64,000 nt of DNA from CAYMYN01 sp964394665. Its GTDB lineage: Bacteria > Planctomycetota > UBA1135 > GCA-002686595. The translations under genes were made by a program, and so were the position numbers. The notes under the pieces are model-generated. The model was not told the DNA's origin and made no database searches. It was given only the letters and a program-made list of their open reading frames with translations. The stretch lies in the NCBI GenBank assembly GCA_964394665.1, contig CAYMYN010000004.1:262865-326864 (forward strand), written 5' to 3'. Numbering within the stretch: position 1 is the stretch's first letter; every line of letters begins with the position of its first letter. Positions 11,022 through 18,360 of the stretch are shown piece after piece.

Positions 11022-11126
11022 CTCAGAGTGTGAGAAGAATTCTCACGCTCTGCGCGACGGCCGCCCTTGGCGGCCGTGCCAAGGGCATCTGGGAGGCCGT
11101 ATGCTCGGTTTTCTCTCGGCCTCTCA
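11022..11126 (+). repeat. Structured intergenic repeat, copy A (three stem-loops)
   Basis: This element is shared with 54292-54425 and starts CTCAGAGTGTGAGA. It folds into three hairpins. The first has arms 11024-11036 and 11040-11052 (13 bp, one G-U). The second has arms 11057-11065 and 11069-11077 (9 bp, perfect). The third has arms 11091-11099 and 11117-11125 (9 bp, one G-U). It fills the gap between the convergent aldehyde dehydrogenase and HEAT-repeat genes and slightly overlaps the latter's stop codon, so here it could act as a terminator. A C-G pair in hairpin 2 is a G-C pair in the other copy. Confidence 0.75.
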
Positions 11127-12392
11127 GCGGGCCGGCGTCGCGGGCGCCGGCCCCGATTCCGACTTGGTTTCGGCCCCGCGCTCGGCGCGCTCGAACGCTT
11201 CCCGCTCGGCGGCCTCGCAGGCGAGCAGGGCGCGGCGCACGGCGCGCAGCTCGCGCCCGGGGGAGAGCGTCGAGATCCCGCCCAGGCGTACGTCGAGGAT
11301 CGTCCCTTCGCCCGCGACGCCGAGCTGCGGATCGGCGATCGAGGCCGCCTGGGCGAGCTCCACGTCGAAGTCCCGCACGTAGGCGAGCTCGGCGGTCACG
11401 CGCAGCGATCCGCTCTGGCCGTGGTGGCCCCCGCCCGCGCCCTGGGCGGCGGCGCCGGTGAGACGCGCGAGGTGCGCGCGCAGGGCCGGGGCGGCGGCGG
11501 CGAAGCCCATGTGCCCCAGGCTCTCGGCGGCCTGGGCCCGCACGAGGGCGTTCGAGCTCCCGAGCGCGCGCACCAGGGGCAGCACGAGCGCCTCCTCGCC
11601 CACGTCCCGCAGCGCGAAGGCCGCGCCGCGGCGCACGTCCGCGTGCGGATCGAGCACGGCGCGTCGAAACAGCTCGGGCAGGGCCCCGCCGCGGTGGATG
11701 CGCCGCAGCGCCAGGGTCGCGAAGGCGCGCCGACGGTCGGAGCCCGCGCGCAGGGCGTGTTCGAACACCCGCTCGAGGTTCGGTCCGCCGAAGACCTCGT
11801 CGAGCTCGCGCAGGACGAGTTCCTGGCGCGCCGGCCCCGCGCGGCTGGCGAGGGCCAGCATCTCCTTCAGCGCGTTGCCCGGGTCGGCGCGGATCGCCTC
11901 GCGGCTGGGCAGCTCCGCGAGCCGCGGATGGCGCGCGAGCGAGGCGAGCGCGGGCCGGTGGTCGGGGTCGGCGCGCAGGAAGCCCTCCAGCAGGTCGAGG
12001 CTCTCGGCCTGCAGCCCCGCCGCGCGCAGCCAGCCCGCGTGCGCGAGGCGCGCGAGCTCGTCGCGGGGTCCCAAGGCGCCCGCGCGCCGCCCGGCCTCGG
12101 CGAGCAGGGACCGTTCCTCGCGCCAGGAGAGGACCTGGGCCCCGCCCAGGGGCTCCCACGCGCGGCCGCGCAGCACCTCCCAACCGCCCTCCGTCCAGCG
12201 CGACTTGGCCCGCAGCACCCCGCCGTCCGCGAGCCGCAGGACCCGCCGCCGCTCGCGTTCGCGCGCGGCGTCCTCGTCCTCGACGGCGCGCGCGGGATCG
12301 TCCGGGAGCCCCTGCGCCGGAGCCGGCAGCGCGAGCAGCGGAGCGACGAACAGGAGCAGGGCGCGGACGGCGCGGGCGTGGGACTTCGGCAT
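11124..12392 (-). CDS. Exported HEAT-repeat protein with secretin-like segment
   Basis: This is a 422-residue protein with an N-terminal signal (ALLLFVAPLLALPAPAQG). Residues ~48-100 look like a small beta module (VLRLADGGVLRAKSRW..VLSWREER). Residues ~130-320 are alpha-helical with HEAT-like repeats, such as DPHADVRRGAAFALRDVG and SSNALVRAQAAESLGHMG. Residues ~337-372 read YVRDFDVELAQAASIADP, then GTILDVR. This matches almost exactly a segment of the C-terminal domain of the secretin at 60001-62601. No enzyme motif is present. HEAT arrays usually bind other proteins, so an adaptor role with a secretin is an inference. It lies 111 bp downstream of comEC on the same strand. Confidence 0.75.
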   Translation of the reverse strand: MPKSHARAVRALLLFVAPLLALPAPAQGLPDDPARAVEDEDAARERERRRVLRLADGGVLRAKSRWTEGGWEVLRGRAWEPLGGAQVLSWREERSLLAEAGRRAGALGPRDELARLAHAGWLRAAGLQAESLDLLEGFLRADPDHRPALASLARHPRLAELPSREAIRADPGNALKEMLALASRAGPARQELVLRELDEVFGGPNLERVFEHALRAGSDRRRAFATLALRRIHRGGALPELFRRAVLDPHADVRRGAAFALRDVGEEALVLPLVRALGSSNALVRAQAAESLGHMGFAAAAPALRAHLARLTGAAAQGAGGGHHGQSGSLRVTAELAYVRDFDVELAQAASIADPQLGVAGEGTILDVRLGGISTLSPGRELRAVRRALLACEAAEREAFERAERGAETKSESGPAPATPAR

Positions 12393-12503
12393 GGCGGCGG
12401 GCGGCCTTCGGAAGGGCCGATCTCCTGGGCTCCCGCGCGGCGGCGGGTGGGGCTGCGTCCACCGGGGGAGGCGGTGGGCGCAGGGGCGAGGTCCCTGCGG
12501 GTG

Positions 12504-14900
12504 CTAGTGTCCACCGGGCTCCCGGTTTCGGTCCAGCTCCGGCCCACGGGCGGCCGCTCCCGGGCCCGGGAGGTGCAGCTCGAGGGGACCGTCGCGTCCC
12601 GTCGAGCGCCAGGCGAGGCCCCGCCGCGCGAGCTCGGGTACCGCGGGCGGCTCGCCGCTGGCGCTGACCCACACCTCGCGCGGCGCGGCGCGCTCGAGCA
12701 AGGGGAACAGGAACCGGCTCTCCGATCCGTGGTGGGGGACGAGCAGCAGGCGCAGCGGACCATCGAGCCACCCCGCGCGCAGCTTGTGCGCGAGCCCCGC
12801 ATCGTCCGCGTCCCCCGAGAGCAGCAGTCGCTCGCCGCCCCAGTCCACGAGCAACGAACGCGAGCCCTGGTTGTCCTCGCCCGCCCGGCCGCGCAGCAGC
12901 TCCAGGCGCAGGGGCCCGCCGTCGCCGGCGGCGAGGCGCAACTCGCTCCGCCCCACGTCGGGGTCGATGCGCGGCACGCCGCGCGGGAGGCGCGCCTCGA
13001 TCTCGCGCGTGCGGGCCCCCAGCCACAGGCGCGGCGGGAACCGTTCGAGCACCCACGGCAGGGCCGCGGAGTGGTCGCGGTCGACGTGCGAGAGCGCATA
13101 CACCGCGCCGCGCACCTCGAGCGCGGCCAGCAGGGGCGCGAGCGCGCCGCGCCCCACGCCGCGCCGGTCGCGCGAGCCCGCGTCGAACACCAGGGCCGGC
13201 AGCCCCGGCGCGCGCAGCACGGCCGCCGTGCCGTTGCCGACGTCGAGCAGGTAGAGCTCGAGCCCCGCCGCGGCCGGTCTCCAGGGCAGGAGCAGCAGCC
13301 CGAAGGCGAGGGCCGTGGCGCGCGCCAGCGCGCGCGGCGCCTTCCCGCTGGCCACGAACAACGTCCCCGCCGTCGCCAGGACCAACCACCAGCCAGGCCG
13401 GGGCGGCAGCGCGAGCGGCGTCCCCGGCAAGTGGTCGGCGAGCTCCAGGAGGCCCACCAGGCCCGCGGCCAGCGCGCCGAGCGCCGCGTCGAAGGCCGCG
13501 ACGGGCACGAGCAGGGCGATCCAGCCCAGGGCCAACAGGCCGAGGAGGAACGGCACGCACAGCGGCGTCGCGAGCACGCCGGCGAGGCCGACCTCGCCGA
13601 AGCTCGCCCACACGATCGGCAGGGTCGCGAGGCTCGCCGCCAACGAGACCGCCAGGGCCGCGCAGCCGCCGTCCACGCAGCGTTGCAGCGGCACGCGACA
13701 CCAGGCGGGCACCTCGCGTCCCAGGCGCGTCGTGCGCGGCAGGCGGCCCGCGCCCGGCAGCCGCGCGCGGATCCCGCGCAGCAGGGGCCCGACGCTCACG
13801 ACCAGGCCCAGGGTCGCGGCGTAGGACAGCCGCAGCGAGAGCGAGTCCGCGGCCCGCGGGTCGGCCGCGAGCTCGATCGCCACCGCCAGCGCGAGCAGGG
13901 AGAGCGGATCGGCCCGCCGCACGCCGCCCTCCGACGTGGGCGGGAGCGAGCGCGTCAGGGCGTACAGGGCGAGCGCCACGTAGGCGCGCGTCACCGGCGC
14001 CCCCGCGCCGGAGAGCGGCACCAGGGGCGCGAGCAACAGGGCGATCCAGGGCCCGGCGTGGGTCGCGATGCGCGGTGCACGCCGCACGCGGCGCGCGCCG
14101 GCGGCGAGCATCCAGGCCAGCGGCGTCGCGAGCGAGCCCGCGACCAGGGCCACGTGCAGGCCGCTGATCGCCAGCAGGTGGCGCGTCCCGGTGCGCGTGA
14201 AGCGATCGGCGAGCTCGGGGTCGAGGCCGCCGCGCTCGCCGAGCAGGATCGCCGCCGTGAGCCCGGCGATGCGGGGATCGGCGAGGCGCGCCTCGAGCCG
14301 CGCCGTGGCGCGCGCCCGCAGCTCGACCAGGCGCACCCGCAGGGCGCTGAGCGGATCGGCGGGCGCGTGCTCGAGGCGCCGCACCTCGTCCGCCGCCAGC
14401 GGCCAGGGCGGCTGTCCGAGGGGCCCGCGCGCGATCGGCCCGCGGGCGGGCTCGCTGGGCGGCGTCGCGGGGTCGATGCGCACCCGCTCGCCCGGCCGCA
14501 GCAGCCCGACGGGCAGCTCGAGGGTGCGGCCGTCGCCGACCAGCCGTCCGCGCTCGGTGCCGCCGAAGGCGCCGCTCGGCCAATAGCGGCCCTCGCCCGC
14601 GCCCGTCGGCGCCGGCCGGGGCTCGGCGCCCGCGGCGCGCAGCCCGGCCAGCGCGAACACGAGCGCCGCGGCGAGGGTGGAGGGTGGGACGGAGCGGCGC
14701 GCGAGGAACCACGCGAGCGCCGCGAGCGACGCCGTCGCCAGGGCCGCGGGGAGCGCCCATCCCGGCGCCGACTCCTGGACCCGCGCGCCGAGCCACGACC
14801 CCGCGAGCGCCAGGGCCGCGAGGCGCACCAGCGGCCGCGACGGTCCACGGCGGCTCGTGGGCGCGGGCCCCGCGGGTTCGGAGGGAGCGCCCACGCGCAC
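12504..14900 (-). CDS. comEC: ComEC/Rec2-type DNA uptake channel protein
   Basis: This is a 798-residue polytopic membrane protein with the full ComEC layout. It has N-terminal transmembrane helices and a DUF4131-like region, and a central Competence domain with GTRHLLAISGLHVALVAG. A metallo-beta-lactamase-like domain runs from ~547 to the end, with LYLLDVGNGTAAVLR, SHVDRDH (604-610), LLLSGDAD (696-699) and VPHHGSE (723-726). ComEC carries single-stranded DNA across the inner membrane in natural transformation, and its C-terminal domain is thought to degrade the non-transported strand. The GTG start at 14900 is the first in frame. The gene is divergent from coaD with a 98-bp gap. With ComM it supports competence, though no pilus genes are seen here. 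Confidence 0.93.
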   Translation of the reverse strand: MRVGAPSEPAGPAPTSRRGPSRPLVRLAALALAGSWLGARVQESAPGWALPAALATASLAALAWFLARRSVPPSTLAAALVFALAGLRAAGAEPRPAPTGAGEGRYWPSGAFGGTERGRLVGDGRTLELPVGLLRPGERVRIDPATPPSEPARGPIARGPLGQPPWPLAADEVRRLEHAPADPLSALRVRLVELRARATARLEARLADPRIAGLTAAILLGERGGLDPELADRFTRTGTRHLLAISGLHVALVAGSLATPLAWMLAAGARRVRRAPRIATHAGPWIALLLAPLVPLSGAGAPVTRAYVALALYALTRSLPPTSEGGVRRADPLSLLALAVAIELAADPRAADSLSLRLSYAATLGLVVSVGPLLRGIRARLPGAGRLPRTTRLGREVPAWCRVPLQRCVDGGCAALAVSLAASLATLPIVWASFGEVGLAGVLATPLCVPFLLGLLALGWIALLVPVAAFDAALGALAAGLVGLLELADHLPGTPLALPPRPGWWLVLATAGTLFVASGKAPRALARATALAFGLLLLPWRPAAAGLELYLLDVGNGTAAVLRAPGLPALVFDAGSRDRRGVGRGALAPLLAALEVRGAVYALSHVDRDHSAALPWVLERFPPRLWLGARTREIEARLPRGVPRIDPDVGRSELRLAAGDGGPLRLELLRGRAGEDNQGSRSLLVDWGGERLLLSGDADDAGLAHKLRAGWLDGPLRLLLVPHHGSESRFLFPLLERAAPREVWVSASGEPPAVPELARRGLAWRSTGRDGPLELHLPGPGAAARGPELDRNREPGGH

Positions 14901-14998
14901 AGGACCATGCCAACGCGCGGCGGTAACACGCCGGATCGGAGACCCAGGGCCGCGGCGCCCCTCGTTCCCCCCCGCGCGGCGCGTAGACTGGGCCCGCG

Positions 14999-15478
14999 AT
15001 GGCCGCCCAGCACGCCCTCTTCCCCGGGACCTTCGACCCGTTCACCCTCGGGCACCTCGACCTGGTGCGGCGCGCGGCGGCGCTCTTCCCGCGCCTGACC
15101 GTGGCGGTCGCCACCCATCCCGAGAAACGTCACCTGCTGCCGTTGGAACAGCGCCTGGAGTTGATCCGGCGCTCGATCGCCGGGCTCGACAACGTCGCGG
15201 TGACGGCCATCGAGGGCCTGGTGGTGCTCGCCGCGCAGCGCCTGGGCGCGGGGGCCTTGGTGCGCGGCGTGCGCAGCGGGACGGACCTCGACTACGAGCT
15301 CTCGATGGCCGGCTCCAACCGCGCCATGGCGCCCGAGATCGACACGGTGCTGCTCGTCGCCTCGCCCGCCACCTCGCACATCACCGGGACCCTGGTGCGT
15401 CAGATCGCGGCCCTCGGCGGTCCCCTCGAACCCTTCGTCCCCGAGCCCGTGCTGCACGCCCTGCGCGGGCGCACCTGA
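14999..15478 (+). CDS. coaD: Phosphopantetheine adenylyltransferase CoaD
   Basis: This is a 159-residue nucleotidyltransferase of normal CoaD length. It catalyses the penultimate step of coenzyme A synthesis, ATP plus 4-phosphopantetheine to dephospho-CoA, in the cytosol. The signature FPGTFDPFTLGHLDLVRRAA contains the TLGH nucleotide-binding motif at 16-19. GALVRGVRSGTDLDYE, SNRAMAPEIDTV and SHITGTLVRQIAALGG are the other conserved blocks. It is followed after 11 bp by ridA, so the two are likely co-transcribed. Confidence 0.97.
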   Translation: MAAQHALFPGTFDPFTLGHLDLVRRAAALFPRLTVAVATHPEKRHLLPLEQRLELIRRSIAGLDNVAVTAIEGLVVLAAQRLGAGALVRGVRSGTDLDYELSMAGSNRAMAPEIDTVLLVASPATSHITGTLVRQIAALGGPLEPFVPEPVLHALRGRT

Positions 15479-15489
15479 GCCCCGTTCCC

Positions 15490-15879
15490 ATGAGCGACCG
15501 CCACGTCGTCCGCACCGAGAAGGCCCCCGCCGCCATCGGCCCCTACAGCCAGGCCGTGATCGCCGCGGGCCTGGTGCACTGCTCGGGCCAGATCGCCCTC
15601 GACCCCGCGACCGGCACGTTGGTCGGCGAGGGCGACGTCGCCCAGCAGACCGAGCGCGTGCTCGCGAACCTCGCCGCCGTGCTGCAGGCCGCCGGCTCGA
15701 GCCTCGGCCGCGTGGTCTCCTGCACGGTGTATCTCCAACGCATGTCGGACTTCGCCGCCGTCAACGGGGTCTACGGCCGCCACTTCAGCGGCGAACAACC
15801 CCCGGCCCGCGCCACGGTCGAGGTCGCGCGCCTACCGAAGGACGCCCTGGTCGAGATCTCCTGCGTGGCCCTCGCCTGA
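15490..15879 (+). CDS. ridA: RidA family reactive enamine/imine deaminase
   Basis: This is a 129-residue YjgF/YER057c/UK114 protein. RidA hydrolyses reactive 2-aminoacrylate and similar enamines formed by PLP enzymes, protecting those enzymes. The motifs AIGPYSQAVIAAGLVHCSGQ, ERVLANLAAVLQAAGSSL and PPARATVEVARLPKDALVEI are typical, including the trimer-interface Arg (in PPARATVEV) that binds the substrate carboxylate. The ATG lies 11 bp after the coaD stop. It converges on the MORN/toroid gene ending at 15958. Confidence 0.95.
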   Translation: MSDRHVVRTEKAPAAIGPYSQAVIAAGLVHCSGQIALDPATGTLVGEGDVAQQTERVLANLAAVLQAAGSSLGRVVSCTVYLQRMSDFAAVNGVYGRHFSGEQPPARATVEVARLPKDALVEISCVALA

Positions 15880-15957
15880 CGGCCCGGGATGGAAACGACG
15901 TGATTCCCGCCGCAACGTCGATGACGCGGCCTCGCTCGACGCCACCGCGCGGAGGTA

Positions 15958-18360
15958 TCAGCGGCGGGTCTCGGGGAGCGGCTCGAGCACGGCGGTGAGG
16001 CACAGGGCGCCCAGCGCGGTGGAGTAGACGCGTCCGCCCGCGTGGCCCCAGGGTCCGATGGGGTCCCAGGAACCGCGTGCGTGTCCTTCCCCACGCTGCG
16101 AGCCCGAAAGTGCGGCCAGCAGCGCGCCCCTCCAGGCGTTCCAGTACCGCGGTGACGTTCTTCCCATCGCGCGCATGGCGAGCGTGCCGTGGTACCAGTA
16201 ATAGAAGTCGTTGCTGAGTCCCTTGGGGTGCCACATGGGCTGCCGGCGCAGGAGCAACTCGGCGTGGCGCTCCAGGATCGAGTGCTCGCCCGGCGCCTGA
16301 CCGAGGGCCAGGCGGCAGGCGAGACCGACGGCGGTCAGCGCCTCGGTCTGGTCGATCGGATAGTGCTCGTTGATCCCGGGCACGCGCGCACTCGGGCTGC
16401 CATTCGTGCGATAGCCGATACGGCCGCTCGCTGGGTCAGTTGCATCGTCGAGCCAGCTGAGGGCGCCTCCACGCCAGTCCGACCGCAGCGCGAGGCCGGT
16501 CCGTTCGGCCGCGGCCAGCGCCGTCGCCACCCAGCCGGTCACCGAGGTGTCGTTCTTGCCGACCGGGGGCAGGTCGTAGGCCCACGCGCCGTAGGGATTG
16601 CGCGCGCGCGCGAGGAGCTCGACCGCGCGCAGCAGAGCACCCTCCACCTCGAAGCGCCCCTGGAGGCGGCGCGCCTCGGCCAGGGCCAGCGTCGCGACCG
16701 CCTGGTCGTAGATGAAGTCCGTCCCCGGGTTGTCGCCGAACAACCCGCCTCGGATCCCGCCGCGCACCGCGTCCCGCTGTTGGGCGCCCAACCAGCCGAC
16801 CCCGCGCTCGACGGCCATGGCGACGTCGCGCAACTCGAGCGTGCGGCCGTCGCCCATCAGCGCCAACAGCGCCAAGCCGGTCACGCCCACGTCGTGCCAA
16901 GGCTGTCCGAATCCCGCGCAGGGGCCGGACCCACCCGCGGGGCAGAGGGCGGAGTACGTGGTGCAGCTCCAGCGGCCGTCCTCTTCCTGGTGGGCGAGCA
17001 GCCACTCGAGTGCCGTGCGCAGGGACTGGGCGACCTCGATCTCGTTGCGTTGCACGCCGGGCAGGGGGAGGTCCACGCGCCGCGCGTTGGAGCTCGCGGC
17101 CGGTCCCCGCTCCTTTCGCGGACCGAGCAACAGCTCGGGAGTGAGCCATGCCGAACCGGCCGGTGCGCCCGCTTCGATGGCGCGCCACCACCCCTCGTCG
17201 TCGTGCACGAGTTCCCACCAGGTCAGCCACAGGACCCGGGCCCTGCGGTTGGCCGTCCGCCCGGCGGGCTCGATCGAGTCGTGCCAATCGAAACCTTGTC
17301 CCGCGGTGAACCTGCGCAGGAACTCAGTCAAGGCAGCGCCGCGGGTCACGTCCGCCGCGATCGCGACGTCGATCTCGACGAGCTCCCGCAGGGCCTCGAG
17401 CACCACCCGGCGCCCCATCCGCTGCAAGCGCTCCGCCAACGCGGCGTCGCCGTCCAGGTGTTCGCGCAGCAGGCGGCGCGTGCGCCTGCTGCGCGTGGCG
17501 TCGGCTGCTTCGAACTCGCGCGGCGGCGGCAGCGCGCGCGGGGACGGGGCGAGCCCACCCTGGCGCTGCACCTGCTCCTCGTACGAGAGCTCCCAACCAT
17601 CGCGCACGTCGTCGCGGCGTTCGGAGTCCACGCGTCGGCCGTTCTCGTACCAACCGCCGACCACCTCGGTGTCGATGCTCCCGTCGACCAGCCACACGGT
17701 CCACCAACCCGTCGCTAGGCCCGCGTGAAAGCGCCCCTGGAGCATGGGCGTCTCGCCATCGCGCCAGCGGGCCTCGACCGGCCCGTGGAACTCCTCGCCG
17801 CGCACCTGGGCCAGGAAGCGCGGGTTCGACGTCCCGGGCCAGTCGCCGCGGGCGGCGGAGTAGCTCCCGGCCCCGTCCGCGTCGGGGCTGCCGTCGGGGC
17901 GCACGTCGAACCAGGGTCCGCGTTCGCGCAGACCGAAGGCGAAGGTGGCCTGCGCGGCGGGCGTGCCGTCGGGATGGAAGAAGCGCCAGGGGCCCGTGCG
18001 TCGGCCGGCGACGAAGGCGCCCGACATGCGCGTGCGACCGTTGGGGTAGCGCCAGAGCCACGGACCCTCGAGGAACCCCCCGTGGAATGCTCCTTCGGCG
18101 ATCGGCTTGGCCGACGCGGGTGCACCCTCCGCGGAATCGGCGGCGTAGCGGCGCCAAGCGCCGTTGCCGGGGACTGTGGTGCCCTCCGCCGGCTCGACGT
18201 GCTCGATCCGATAGCGGCCGGCGGCGCTGACGACGGTCTGTGTCTGCGGGGCTCGTGCTTGCGAGGGCGAGCCTGCACATAGCGCGAGCAAGCTGGCGAG
18301 CAGGAGTCGGAGCATGGGTCGGTTGGGCTGGGGCGTTGGGGCCGGGGCGTGCGGGTTCAT
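15958..18360 (-). CDS. Exported MORN-like/alpha-alpha-toroid protein (paralogue 2)
   Basis: This is an 800-residue exported protein. A hydrophobic signal (MLRLLLASLLALCAGSPSQA) begins at residue 16 from the ATG at 18360. That ATG overlaps the upstream stop (ATGA); an ATG at 18315 is the alternative. Residues ~87-215 hold MORN-like repeats (EGAFHGGFLEGPW, GRRTGPWRFFHPDG, GLATGWWTVWLVDG). The middle is helical. Residues ~470-795 resemble the prenyltransferase/terpene-cyclase or alpha-2-macroglobulin toroid, with repeated HQEEDGRW, GVTGLALLALMGDGRT, DFIYDQAVATLALAEA and a final SWDPIGPWGHAGGRVYSTAL. No cyclase acid motif such as DxDD was seen, so a binding or scaffold role is as likely as catalysis. 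It is a tandem duplicate of the upstream gene. Confidence 0.75.
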   Translation of the reverse strand: MNPHAPAPTPQPNRPMLRLLLASLLALCAGSPSQARAPQTQTVVSAAGRYRIEHVEPAEGTTVPGNGAWRRYAADSAEGAPASAKPIAEGAFHGGFLEGPWLWRYPNGRTRMSGAFVAGRRTGPWRFFHPDGTPAAQATFAFGLRERGPWFDVRPDGSPDADGAGSYSAARGDWPGTSNPRFLAQVRGEEFHGPVEARWRDGETPMLQGRFHAGLATGWWTVWLVDGSIDTEVVGGWYENGRRVDSERRDDVRDGWELSYEEQVQRQGGLAPSPRALPPPREFEAADATRSRRTRRLLREHLDGDAALAERLQRMGRRVVLEALRELVEIDVAIAADVTRGAALTEFLRRFTAGQGFDWHDSIEPAGRTANRRARVLWLTWWELVHDDEGWWRAIEAGAPAGSAWLTPELLLGPRKERGPAASSNARRVDLPLPGVQRNEIEVAQSLRTALEWLLAHQEEDGRWSCTTYSALCPAGGSGPCAGFGQPWHDVGVTGLALLALMGDGRTLELRDVAMAVERGVGWLGAQQRDAVRGGIRGGLFGDNPGTDFIYDQAVATLALAEARRLQGRFEVEGALLRAVELLARARNPYGAWAYDLPPVGKNDTSVTGWVATALAAAERTGLALRSDWRGGALSWLDDATDPASGRIGYRTNGSPSARVPGINEHYPIDQTEALTAVGLACRLALGQAPGEHSILERHAELLLRRQPMWHPKGLSNDFYYWYHGTLAMRAMGRTSPRYWNAWRGALLAALSGSQRGEGHARGSWDPIGPWGHAGGRVYSTALGALCLTAVLEPLPETRR

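Noticed and set aside
11067..15098. 1343-codon open frame on the plus strand opposite comEC and the HEAT gene
   Set aside because: Composition is Arg/Gln/Gly-rich without motifs, and the opposite strand encodes ComEC and a HEAT protein with clear motifs. High GC removes stop codons in the shadow frames.
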